Positions 39,492-48,361 of a stretch of 64,000 nucleotides of DNA are shown one piece after another; position 1 is the stretch's first letter; each line of letters begins with the position of its first letter. The stretch is from positions 3,162,001 to 3,226,000 of the forward strand of contig OY969813.1 of assembly GCA_963703355.1 (NCBI GenBank), in the 5' to 3' direction. The position numbers and the translations under genes were made by a program. The stretch comes from Puia sp963703355. Its GTDB lineage: Bacteria > Bacteroidota > Bacteroidia > Chitinophagales > Chitinophagaceae. The notes below the pieces were generated by a model. That model was not told where the DNA came from and did no database searches. It was given only the letters and a program-made list of their open reading frames with translations.

Positions 39492-40673
39492 ATGCAGGAA
39501 GCTTATATCATAGCCGGATTTCGAACTGCGGTGGCCAAATCGAAAAGAGGTGGGTTTCGTTTTTACAGACCAGACGATCTCGCAATAACTGTCATCAAAG
39601 GCCTGCTGGCTTCGGTTCCGCAACTGGATCCGAAACAGGTGGATGATGTTATTGTGGGAAATGCTGTTCCGGAAGCGGAGCAGGGACTTCAGGTGGGGAG
39701 AATCATTGCGGCGAGAGCCGTCGGTATCGGCGTTCCGGGAATGACCGTAAACAGGTATTGCGCCAGTGGTCTGGAGACGATTGCAATTGCGACTGCGAAA
39801 ATAAAAAGCGGGCTTGCTGATTGTATCATAGCAGGAGGCACTGAAAGCATGACCATGGTTCCTACGGCTGGCTGGAAAGTGGCACCGGCGTATTCTATTG
39901 CAACAGATGATCCGGATTATTATTTAAACATGGGACTCACCGCGGAAGCGGTAGCAAAGGAATATGGCGTGAGTCGTGAAGATCAGGATCAATTTTCGTA
40001 TCAGTCTCACGTAAAGGCAATCAATGCGATTGATAAAGGATATTTTAAACCAGGGATACTTCCGATAAAAGTTGAAGAGATATTGTTGGACAAAAATGGA
40101 AAAAAACAGCAGCGGGATTATATAGTCGATACTGATGAAGGTCCACGTAAGGATACTTCGCCCGATGCACTGGCGAAATTAAAACCGGTCTTTGCATTAA
40201 ATGGCAGTGTAACTGCGGGTAATTCTTCACAAACAAGCGATGGCGCTGCTTTTGTTATTGTAATGGGTGAATCGATGATCAATAAACTCGGACTGAAACC
40301 AATTGCGAGATTGGTGGGCTGTGCGAGTGCGGGCGTTCATCCGCGAATCATGGGCGTCGGCCCCGTTGAAGCCGTACCCAGGGTTTTAAAACAAACGGGA
40401 ATGACGCTGTCGCAGATTGATTTGATTGAATTGAATGAAGCATTTGCGAGTCAGGTGCTTGCCGTAAGCCGGAAATTGGATTTTAATCCCGATATATTGA
40501 ATATTAATGGCGGTGCGATTGCGCTCGGACATCCTTTGGGATGCACGGGTGCAAAGCTGACGATTCAGATTACGCATGAAATGAAAAGACTGAATAAAAA
40601 ATACGGTCTGGTCACTGCGTGCGTGGGTGGCGGGCAGGGGATTGCGGGGATTATAGAGAATATCAATAATTAA
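39492..40673 (+). CDS. Acetyl-CoA acyltransferase (thiolase, FadA-like)
   Basis: This 393-aa thiolase cleaves 3-ketoacyl-CoA or condenses acetyl-CoA. Nucleophile C90 is in VNRYCASGLETIAIA. The second half has IDLIELNEAFASQ, NGGAIALGHPLGCTGAKL (His) and GLVTACVGGGQGIAGI (second Cys), all intact. The broad sequence is FadA/PcaF-like and chain length cannot be read. It shares a 90-bp divergent promoter region with pyrD. A second thiolase occurs at 55011. Confidence 0.96.
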   Translation: MQEAYIIAGFRTAVAKSKRGGFRFYRPDDLAITVIKGLLASVPQLDPKQVDDVIVGNAVPEAEQGLQVGRIIAARAVGIGVPGMTVNRYCASGLETIAIATAKIKSGLADCIIAGGTESMTMVPTAGWKVAPAYSIATDDPDYYLNMGLTAEAVAKEYGVSREDQDQFSYQSHVKAINAIDKGYFKPGILPIKVEEILLDKNGKKQQRDYIVDTDEGPRKDTSPDALAKLKPVFALNGSVTAGNSSQTSDGAAFVIVMGESMINKLGLKPIARLVGCASAGVHPRIMGVGPVEAVPRVLKQTGMTLSQIDLIELNEAFASQVLAVSRKLDFNPDILNINGGAIALGHPLGCTGAKLTIQITHEMKRLNKKYGLVTACVGGGQGIAGIIENINN

Positions 40674-40775
40674 TTGTCAATTGTCAATGGTTAATTGATA
40701 ATGGAGGTAAATAAATTTTGGAATGTAACCTTAAACAAAAATAGCTTTAAGCTTTAGGCTTTAAGCTTTGGGCTA
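40674..40775. repeat. TTGTCAA and GCTTTAA repeat words
   Basis: AATTGTCAATTGTCAATGGT at 40672-40691 and AGCTTTAAGCTTTAGGCTTT at 40743-40762. The second runs into the start codon of the next gene. Confidence 0.7.
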
Positions 40776-41117
40776 ATGAAAGAATCTCATCATTCAAGAC
40801 GTTTTTTAGCTGCATTTTTTCTGCTGCTTTTTTCTCTTTGCGTAACACCAAAAAGATTTTTGCACGATATGCTCGCGAATCATAAAGATGCGCAGGCATT
40901 TGGCAATACTCCGTTGCAGCAAGTTTCACAATCGGGATTTCGATGTCAGGTGGATGACCTGGTAGTCGAAGCACCATTTCTTCCCGGATTACAGTTCAGT
41001 TCCGGCGTCACATTTGTTTCAGCTCCACTTGTTTACGCTCAACCCATACAAAGATTTATTTATTGTTATTTGTCTGAGGCTGACAATCGCGGTCCCCCGG
41101 CTGATTTCTGTTCATGA
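40776..41117 (+). CDS. Exported small protein upstream of TonB receptor (113 aa)
   Basis: It begins with a basic segment and hydrophobic core (MKESHHSRRFLAAFFLLLFS), probably a signal peptide. A short His/Asp-containing stretch LHDMLANHKDAQAFG and about 70 polar residues with C57, C98 and a C-terminal C-S follow. Small exported proteins with an F-L-H-x4-5-N-H motif precede metal-type TonB receptors in other Bacteroidota, so a metal-related role with the gene at 41174 is plausible inference. The competing minus-strand frame 40747-40977 has no comparable features. Confidence 0.6.
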   Translation: MKESHHSRRFLAAFFLLLFSLCVTPKRFLHDMLANHKDAQAFGNTPLQQVSQSGFRCQVDDLVVEAPFLPGLQFSSGVTFVSAPLVYAQPIQRFIYCYLSEADNRGPPADFCS

Positions 41118-41173
41118 TTTTTGAAATGTCATTTTTATAGGTAAGCCTATAAGTAACAGAATCAGTCAATTTT

Positions 41174-43636
41174 ATGAAGTCATCCTTACTAATCATTTTT
41201 CTTATTGGCCCTATTATATATTCTACGGCGCAAACGTTTGAACGAACGCATTTCAATGGTTACAGTGGGTCGCTCACAGGAAAAGTAACAGACAGCGCAA
41301 CAGGCAATGGGATAGCCAGTGCTACTATTTATATAGCCGACCTGAAGCTCGGCGCGATGGCAGACGAAAAAGGGAATTACAAATTCGCCAATCTTCCCTC
41401 AGGCACATATCTGGTTGAAGCGCATGCGATCGGCCATTCTTCCCAAATAAAAAATGTTACAATTACGGAGAATGCTGTTCAGGATTTTAGTCTTGGATTG
41501 CAGTATACAGAAGAAAGTCCTGTAGTCATAACGGGTATGTCAAAAGCCACGCAAATACGAAGGAGCCCCGTGCCGATTGTTACCATGAGCCATGTAGATA
41601 TTGTGGGCAATCTCAGTACGAATATTATAGACGCCATCGCCAAATTACCCGGAGTTACGCAGCTTACAACAGGTCCCAATGTGTCCAAACCTTTTATCAG
41701 GGGGCTCGGATTCAACCGCATTCTGACATTATATGATGGTGTAAGGCAGGAGGGACAACAATGGGGTGATGAACATGGAATTGAAGTGGATCAATATGGT
41801 GTTGATCACGCCGAAGTGATTAAAGGTCCCGCCAGTCTCACGTATGGTTCTGATGCTCTTGCCGGTGTAGTGAATCTGATACCCACGCCACCAGCGCCAG
41901 AGGGAAAGATTAAGGGAGATGTAATTGCAGAATTTCAAACCAATAACGGACTCTTCGGTGGTTCCGGAATGCTGGAAGGTACCAAGAATGGTTTTGAATG
42001 GATGGGGCGCGTGTCTCATAAGGAAGCCAGTAATTATTCGGATCCTGCCGATGGACGCGTTTACAATACTGCATTTAATGAAACAGATGGAACCGTTTCA
42101 TTGGGACTTCATCGCGCATTTGGCTACTCGCATCTGAATATCTCCGTGTTCGACGATTTGCAGGAAATTCCCGATGGAAGCAGGGACTCGGCAACAAGAC
42201 AATTCACCAAACAGATTACGGACTCTGATTTATACAGACCGATCGTTACCAATGCGGAATTGCACAGTTACGCGATCACCCCTTTACATCAGCATGTACA
42301 ACTGTATCACGTTTACTCTACGAATAATTTTGCACTCGGAGCTGGGCGACTGACCGTTAATCTTGGATTTGAAAGAAGTGTGAGAAGGGAATACAGTCAT
42401 CCGCAGCAACCCGATATTCCAGGTCTGTACCTCCAGCTGAATTCCTATGTCTATGATGTGAAATATTATTTTCCATCTTTCAATGGCTGGGACATAACCA
42501 CAGGTCTCAACGGAATGTATCAGCAGAATACTTCTACAAACGGAACAGAATTTATCATTCCATCATTTAATCAGTTCGATATAGGACCATTTGCCATGGT
42601 GAAGAAAAATTTCGGCAAACTGGATATCGATGGCGGATTAAGATTTGACAGTCGTTCGTTTACGAATCAGCAGATGTACACAGTTTCCAAAGGCATCGAC
42701 TATGATGTGCCGGTGTATGGACCAGATACAGCAGGGGCCTATCAGGCTTTTCCCTACTATCACAAACTTTTTTCGGGATACTCCGGTAGTCTGGGGCTGA
42801 CGTATTCGTTTTCTAATAAGTGGTCGGCCAAAGCAAATATATCGAGAGGATACAGGTCGCCCAATATCTCTGAAATTTCCGCCAATGGTGTACATCCGGG
42901 CACAGGAATTTATCAGGTGGGAAATCCAAATTTCAATCCTGAATTTAATGTGCAGGAAGATATTGGTTTTAATTTCAACAGCAAGATTGCTGTTATCAAT
43001 TTCAGTGTATTCTACAATGCTGTAAGTGATTATATTTTCAATGAGAAAATATTAAGTGTTGATGGATCTGATTCAACCAGGCAGGGCAATGACGTATATC
43101 AGTATCGTCAGGGCAGGGCCGCTTTATATGGAGGTGAGCTGAGTATTGATATTCATCCGATCGAACATTTGCATTTTGAAAACAGTGTATCACTGGTGTA
43201 TGGCAATCTGCTTTCATCGCCGGGTCAAAAAGTATCTGACTCGACAAGATACCTGCCGGACATTCCGCCCGTTCATGGAATATCGGAACTCCAGTACGAC
43301 TTTTCAAACAAGAACCTGCATATGATGAATGGTTTCGTGAAAGTGTCCGCTGCATTCTCAGGTCCTCAGAATCGGGTTTACCTCGCAGATAATACCGAAA
43401 CCCCCACACCGGGTTATACATTGATCAATGCAGGTGTTGGAACAGGCTTTACCAACAAGGAAAATAAAATTGTATTCAATATATATCTGCTCGCCAACAA
43501 TATTTTTGATGTGGTATATCAGGATCATCTGAGTCGCCTGAAATATTTTGAACCCTATCCAAACAGTCCCGGACCTTATCACGGGATTTATAATATGGGA
43601 AGGAATATTAGTATTAAACTGGATTTTCCGTTTTAA
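41174..43636 (+). CDS. TonB-dependent outer-membrane receptor
   Basis: This 820-aa outer-membrane transporter has a signal peptide (MKSSLLIIFLIGPIIYSTAQ), a carboxypeptidase-D-like beta domain (LTGKVTDSATGNGIASATIY, then AHAIGHSSQIKNVTI), a plug (SPVPIVTMSHVDIVGNLSTN, GVRQEGQQWGDEHGIEVDQY, VIKGPASLTYGSDALAGVVN) and a 22-strand-type barrel ending ISIKLDFPF. The GQQWGDEHGIE plug segment and the small His-rich partner upstream suggest a metal or metal-chelate receptor. The substrate is not proven. No SusD partner is adjacent. Confidence 0.95.
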   Translation: MKSSLLIIFLIGPIIYSTAQTFERTHFNGYSGSLTGKVTDSATGNGIASATIYIADLKLGAMADEKGNYKFANLPSGTYLVEAHAIGHSSQIKNVTITENAVQDFSLGLQYTEESPVVITGMSKATQIRRSPVPIVTMSHVDIVGNLSTNIIDAIAKLPGVTQLTTGPNVSKPFIRGLGFNRILTLYDGVRQEGQQWGDEHGIEVDQYGVDHAEVIKGPASLTYGSDALAGVVNLIPTPPAPEGKIKGDVIAEFQTNNGLFGGSGMLEGTKNGFEWMGRVSHKEASNYSDPADGRVYNTAFNETDGTVSLGLHRAFGYSHLNISVFDDLQEIPDGSRDSATRQFTKQITDSDLYRPIVTNAELHSYAITPLHQHVQLYHVYSTNNFALGAGRLTVNLGFERSVRREYSHPQQPDIPGLYLQLNSYVYDVKYYFPSFNGWDITTGLNGMYQQNTSTNGTEFIIPSFNQFDIGPFAMVKKNFGKLDIDGGLRFDSRSFTNQQMYTVSKGIDYDVPVYGPDTAGAYQAFPYYHKLFSGYSGSLGLTYSFSNKWSAKANISRGYRSPNISEISANGVHPGTGIYQVGNPNFNPEFNVQEDIGFNFNSKIAVINFSVFYNAVSDYIFNEKILSVDGSDSTRQGNDVYQYRQGRAALYGGELSIDIHPIEHLHFENSVSLVYGNLLSSPGQKVSDSTRYLPDIPPVHGISELQYDFSNKNLHMMNGFVKVSAAFSGPQNRVYLADNTETPTPGYTLINAGVGTGFTNKENKIVFNIYLLANNIFDVVYQDHLSRLKYFEPYPNSPGPYHGIYNMGRNISIKLDFPF

Positions 43637-43644
43637 GGCTTTTT

Positions 43645-43717
43645 AAGGTTATGGGTTATGAGATATGGGCCAGTTGTTTTATAACTCATAACCCATAACT
43701 CATAACCCATAACCCAA
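43645..43717. repeat. TTATGGG/CCCATAA heptamers in inverted arrangement
   Basis: GGTTATGGGTTATGAGATAT at left and CTCATAACCCATAACTCATA at right, about 15 bp apart. The array can form a long hairpin between the convergent TonB receptor and peptidase genes and may act as a terminator. Confidence 0.8.
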
Positions 43718-43719
43718 AA

Positions 43720-45939
43720 TCATTCCGTCTTCTCTATATCAAAATAGGAATGAACATTATCTATTTTAATATCGTCGGGTGAAGTATTTATAAGAGAACT
43801 GGATTTCCATTCTGTGGTTGGGTAAATAAAGAATTCTTTTTTACCCGTTGCAATTTTTACCGGCATGTTGAAATTAGACACATTCGCATTCCATTTATAA
43901 CGAAATTCAAGATCCTTTCCCGATACCTTTTTTGAAATAAGAAGTTTTGGAATGGGCCCAAATCTCAGATACTGATCAAATAAATACGTGAAGTCTGTTC
44001 CCGTTCCTTTATTGAAATAGGCAATGATGTCTGCTGTATTGATCGACCGGTATTTATATGCTGACTGAATTCCTTTTAACAGGGTGAAAAAAAGCGAATC
44101 ATTGTTGATAGATTGCCGCAGGCTTGCAATCATACGCATACCCTTGGAATACATATCGCCCGTGTGGAAATCGTTCACATCATAGAAACCAATGATGGGT
44201 TCCTTATTTCCCGGATCCTGTTTTTTCAGATATTCATCGGCAGCAGCCGGGCCAAAAAAGTTTTCATAACACAACACTTCCGCATAACTGGCAAATGATT
44301 CGTGTATCCAGAAATCAGCCATGTCGTTGCAGGTAACGGCATTTCCCCACCATTCGTGCGCAGTTTCATGCCAGAATTCGATCACGTGTGCTATGGAATC
44401 AACCGGTTTGTCATCATAGAGATTGGTGAATGTTCCTGAACTTACTGCACTTTGATGTTCCATTCCATACGGGGATTCGACCAGTGCATATCCGTCGCGG
44501 GGAAATGGATAGGGGCCAAAGTCTTTTTCGTAAAGTGAAAGAAGCGGCTTTACCTGTTTGACAAATTGTTTATCTAAATCCAGATGATACGATAAACAAT
44601 AATAATTGAGGGGGAAACTTTGCGTTTTACTTTCATACCTGTCGGCAAAGTGAACATAGTCGCCTATGTATAAAACTGCGCTGTAATTATTCATCGGATA
44701 ACTGACTGCCCACTTAAACTGCTCCTCGTTCCCCTGCAAAGATGTTTTGCCAAGAAATTGTCCGTTCGAAATGACGGTAAGCCCGGATGGAACGGTAACT
44801 GTGATATGCATGCTGTCGGGTTTATCTGATAGATGATCCTTGCAGGGCCACCAGAGGCTTGCTCCCGATCCCTGCACAACGGTTTCTATCCAGGGTTTTC
44901 CGTTTTTATCCTGCGCCCAGATAAATCCTCCGGACAAAGAAGGTATATCTGGCAACTGAGGATTTCCTGAATAATAAATCTGAATTTCTTCCAGTGCACC
45001 TTGTTTAATAAGGTCAGGAAACTGAATAAAAACTGCGTCAAATTTTCGAGTGTAACTAAGTGTTGAATTGTGATAAACAATCTTTTCAATTTTCATGTTG
45101 GCGAAAAGATCGACCTGAATAAGTTTAAAGTCATTTACTGATTTGAAACGGATAATCGTATTGCCCGATATAAATTTGTTATCCGGTTCCACTTTCACAT
45201 CCAAATCATAAAACAACACGTCATAACAGCTTCGCAATGGCGATAGTTTACCCCGCAAAGTGTCTGCTTCGGTAAATCCGCTGCGTAACGTGAAATTATG
45301 TTTGGGCGATATCAAACTCGCTGCACTATCAGTGGTCCTGACGCAGACTATAGGTCCCGAGTCTGCGGAGAGCATGCGGCTCACGCGCCCCTTTTTATCT
45401 TTTATGAATTCATATGTAGAACTGAAATCATCCTTTCTGAAGATGAATTTATCCCTGCTTAAAGGATAGTAGTCGAGACGTGTCTCTCCCGGAATCTGAC
45501 CCGTAAGGTGACCTGAGACTGCAACTATATCAATTTTTTGATAAGCATTTCCTTTCATCACATATCTGCCCTCGTAAATCCGTAAGCTGTCAGCCTTGCC
45601 TCCCGCTTTGTCTTGTGAGATCTTATTCCATTCCGCTGCAGGCACTTTCAGATTTAACTTAAATTTTATCGTTTTACCCTGGTTATCCTGTATAAATTCA
45701 ACTGTGGACTGAGGCAGTCCGTTTACTGAAAATATATTTCCGCTTACAGGTGTGAGTCCTGTTTTCCCCTGACCCACGATTTCAATCATGAGATTCCCCA
45801 CCTCGCGATAAATATTCAGTTTTCTTACGGGGTAATATGCGACCTGATAATGACCGGTAAAATCGGAAGCAGCTTTATCCTGGGCAAACATAAAAAAGCT
45901 GTTGAGCAGAAACAGAAAAAAAAGCAATGATGATTTCAT
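43720..45939 (-). CDS. Secreted M1-family metallopeptidase
   Basis: Gluzincin aminopeptidase-type enzyme; 739 aa with signal peptide MKSSLLFFLFLLNSFFMFAQ. The zinc site is HETAH at 524-528 with the distal glutamate in FWIHESFASYAEVL. The exopeptidase-type motif appears as YGMEHQSAVSSG (GxMEN variant, with H after E), so true aminopeptidase activity is uncertain. The first ~230 residues are an added beta-rich region; the M1 N-terminal domain follows (CYDVLFYDLDVKVEPDNKFI). Probably periplasmic. Confidence 0.93.
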   Translation of the reverse strand: MKSSLLFFLFLLNSFFMFAQDKAASDFTGHYQVAYYPVRKLNIYREVGNLMIEIVGQGKTGLTPVSGNIFSVNGLPQSTVEFIQDNQGKTIKFKLNLKVPAAEWNKISQDKAGGKADSLRIYEGRYVMKGNAYQKIDIVAVSGHLTGQIPGETRLDYYPLSRDKFIFRKDDFSSTYEFIKDKKGRVSRMLSADSGPIVCVRTTDSAASLISPKHNFTLRSGFTEADTLRGKLSPLRSCYDVLFYDLDVKVEPDNKFISGNTIIRFKSVNDFKLIQVDLFANMKIEKIVYHNSTLSYTRKFDAVFIQFPDLIKQGALEEIQIYYSGNPQLPDIPSLSGGFIWAQDKNGKPWIETVVQGSGASLWWPCKDHLSDKPDSMHITVTVPSGLTVISNGQFLGKTSLQGNEEQFKWAVSYPMNNYSAVLYIGDYVHFADRYESKTQSFPLNYYCLSYHLDLDKQFVKQVKPLLSLYEKDFGPYPFPRDGYALVESPYGMEHQSAVSSGTFTNLYDDKPVDSIAHVIEFWHETAHEWWGNAVTCNDMADFWIHESFASYAEVLCYENFFGPAAADEYLKKQDPGNKEPIIGFYDVNDFHTGDMYSKGMRMIASLRQSINNDSLFFTLLKGIQSAYKYRSINTADIIAYFNKGTGTDFTYLFDQYLRFGPIPKLLISKKVSGKDLEFRYKWNANVSNFNMPVKIATGKKEFFIYPTTEWKSSSLINTSPDDIKIDNVHSYFDIEKTE

Positions 45940-46006
45940 TAGATGATTTGAAGGCGCAATGACGTTTTTATGTTTGCTTAAACCTATTCAAATCCGGATT
46001 TGATTG

Positions 46007-47170
46007 TTAATTTTCATCACGAATCGTGCTCAATTCATTTTTTGCAATGAATTCGCTGGGGCTTTCACCCTGGATGGATTTAAAAGCACGCTGGAAGGTA
46101 GGCTGGGAATTAAACCCGCATTCATAAGCAAGTCCGGCTATCGTAAGATTTTTGTCGCCCGGAGCGAGCAATCTTGCCTTAATGGCATGTATCCTGTATT
46201 CATTAATGAATTCGTTGAAGCTTTTATTCAACTGGTTATTTAACACAGCGGATATCGTTTTAGAAGGGATGCCTGTATGTTTGGTCAACATGGAAAGATT
46301 GAGTGCAGGATCAAGCCATAGTTTTTCTACCTCCATCGCCTTTCGTAAACGGCTTATTACTTCACTGCCAAACTGTTCATCGATGGGTGGTAGTTTTCTG
46401 GCTGGTCGATTTTCGGAAATCCAGGGAAGCGAAGCTTTGATATAACCCTTTATCCCCAATACATAAATTAATATAGACATCGGAATATAAACCGGATACC
46501 AGTCAACCAGTTCTACCAGCCTGTTTGAGTATTTTGGAATTATATATGGTACCAGATAACAAAGCCAGATGATTTGAAACAGGGCGAAAATTCGGATGAA
46601 CTGTGTCAACCATCGAAGATGCCCCTCATGATCACTACTAAACTTTCCGATTTGATTTTTTAAAGATTTCAGGTATCGGTTTGAAAACCATAAATAAATA
46701 GTGATTGATAACCATCGCGGAATATCTGAATACACGTCATACTGATCTATGAATTTTCCCCAGGGCGCATCATTTTTAGGAAACCATTTTAATATCAATC
46801 CAATCACATAAAAAAGTGCGGTCAGATAGGGTACAAAATCAATAATTGCAGAATAAAAATGTCTGCGATATTTCTTTTTGAATTCAAAAGCCGGATTACT
46901 GAAAGAACGAACGTAAAAATAAATAAGCGGTCCCACGGGCATGATGATGATCATGGGAATGAAATTGGAAAGAAAAATAATAACGGGAGATTGCCTGTAC
47001 CAGTTGGTACCTGTTACATACAAGCTCAAACTCGCTAACCCCATCAGGAAAATCAATGCAGCCAGCATGCGATTGCTCAACCGGTTACCTTTTTTAAACA
47101 GCAGCATACCTGCGAGGATAAAGGCCTGTAAGGCCCCCAGTAATATCAAAATCTCTAAAAAGGCAGACAT
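46007..47170 (-). CDS. Membrane-bound AraC-family transcriptional regulator
   Basis: The 387-aa protein has a polytopic N-terminal half (about seven hydrophobic helices such as ILILLGALQAFILAGMLLF and MIIIMPVGPLIYFYV). A C-terminal AraC DNA-binding domain follows: LSMLTKHTGIPSKTISAVLN and NLTIAGLAYECGFNSQPTFQ, RAFKSIQGESPSEFI. This 7TM-AraC architecture is common in Bacteroidota and is thought to sense an extracellular signal directly. The target is unknown. It lies 68 bp upstream of the M1 peptidase on the same strand and may control it. Confidence 0.93.
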   Translation of the reverse strand: MSAFLEILILLGALQAFILAGMLLFKKGNRLSNRMLAALIFLMGLASLSLYVTGTNWYRQSPVIIFLSNFIPMIIIMPVGPLIYFYVRSFSNPAFEFKKKYRRHFYSAIIDFVPYLTALFYVIGLILKWFPKNDAPWGKFIDQYDVYSDIPRWLSITIYLWFSNRYLKSLKNQIGKFSSDHEGHLRWLTQFIRIFALFQIIWLCYLVPYIIPKYSNRLVELVDWYPVYIPMSILIYVLGIKGYIKASLPWISENRPARKLPPIDEQFGSEVISRLRKAMEVEKLWLDPALNLSMLTKHTGIPSKTISAVLNNQLNKSFNEFINEYRIHAIKARLLAPGDKNLTIAGLAYECGFNSQPTFQRAFKSIQGESPSEFIAKNELSTIRDEN

Positions 47171-47206
47171 TTTTACAATAATTTAAGACCATCAGGTCAG
47201 CATCAT

Positions 47207-48235
47207 TTAAAAAAGAGTAGGACCTCCCGGATTAGCCGGTTTTTTTCCCAGGTGCTCATAAGCTTTTGGAGTGGCCTCGCGGCCGCGGGGTGTGCGCATA
47301 AGAAATCCTTCCTGAATTAAAAAGGGTTCGTACACATCTTCGATCGTACCAGCTTCTTCTCCAACAGCTGTGGAAATGGTATTCAGGCCAACAGGCCCCC
47401 CTTTAAATTTCTCTATAATGGTAGATAGAATACGATTGTCCATTTCATCCAGCCCGTGTTCATCTACATTCAACGCACGCAATGCGTGTTTGGTTATTCC
47501 CATATCTATAACTCCATTGCTCAGAACCTGCGCAAAATCACGGACTCTTCTCAGCAAACCATTGGCAATTCTGGGGGTTCCCCGGCTACGTCGGGAAATT
47601 TCTTCAGAGGCATCAGAAGTTATTTTCGTATCCAGAATATTTGACGATCGCAATATGATTTTTTGAAGCGTGGCGTGATCGTAGTACTCAAGCCTTGATT
47701 TAATGCCAAATCTTGATAAAAGCGGCGCAGTTAATAAACCGCTCCTCGTAGTAGCACCAATTAAAGTGAATGGATTGAGACTGAGCTGGATGCTGCGTGC
47801 GTTTGGGCCTGTATCTATCATGATATCCAGACGGTAATCTTCCATTGCTGAATAGAGATATTCTTCCACTACTGTACTTAACCGGTGAATTTCATCTATA
47901 AAAAGCACGTCATTTGCTTCCAGATTGGTTAACAAGCCTGCAAGGTCCCCTGGTTTTTCAATAACAGGTCCTGACGTTTCTTTGATTTGTACTCCAAGTT
48001 CATTTGCAACAATCCGACTGAGCGTTGTTTTACCAAGACCCGGAGGTCCGTGGAAAAGGATATGATCGAGTGCTTCACCCCGTTGTTTCGCAGCCTTAAT
48101 AAAGATCAGCAGGTTTTCAATGAGTTGTGGCTGACCGGAAAAATCACGGATGGCCGAAGGCCGGATGCTATTTTCAAATTCTTTTTCAGCTGTTCCGGAT
48201 GCTGACTTATCCGCCTGCAGGTTTGGATTTGCCAT
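47207..48235 (-). CDS. ruvB: Holliday junction branch migration helicase RuvB
   Basis: AAA+ motor of RuvAB; 342 aa. Motifs: RPSAIRDFSGQPQLIENLLI, Walker A HGPPGLGKT (62-70), VLFIDEIHRLSTVVEEYLYS (Walker B), IGATTRSGLLTAPLLSRFGI (sensor 1) and the winged-helix C-terminus (GFLMRTPRGREATPKAYEHL). Intact. ruvA and ruvC are not nearby. Confidence 0.98.
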   Translation of the reverse strand: MANPNLQADKSASGTAEKEFENSIRPSAIRDFSGQPQLIENLLIFIKAAKQRGEALDHILFHGPPGLGKTTLSRIVANELGVQIKETSGPVIEKPGDLAGLLTNLEANDVLFIDEIHRLSTVVEEYLYSAMEDYRLDIMIDTGPNARSIQLSLNPFTLIGATTRSGLLTAPLLSRFGIKSRLEYYDHATLQKIILRSSNILDTKITSDASEEISRRSRGTPRIANGLLRRVRDFAQVLSNGVIDMGITKHALRALNVDEHGLDEMDNRILSTIIEKFKGGPVGLNTISTAVGEEAGTIEDVYEPFLIQEGFLMRTPRGREATPKAYEHLGKKPANPGGPTLF

Positions 48236-48251
48236 TTAGTAAAAGTAGCAT

Positions 48252-48300
48252 AAAAGCGTAAAGCTTAAATCTTAAAGGCTGTAGCTTTTTCTTAAGTTTG
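48252..48300. promoter_or_regulatory. Heptamers and -7 element between ruvB and the ABC gene
   Basis: GCGTAAAGCTTAAATCTTAA words (48256-48275) precede TAAGTTTG (48293-48300), a TAnnTTTG match 61 bp before ATG 48362 on the plus strand. Confidence 0.45.
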
Positions 48301-48361
48301 AATGTTATTAAAGAACAGGAATCAATAAACCGGCCTGTTCCGACTTTATCCTCAACACATC

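Noticed and set aside
40747..40977. Minus-strand 76-aa gene
   Set aside because: It overlaps the plus-strand exported protein that has a signal peptide and suitable context; it starts and ends without support.
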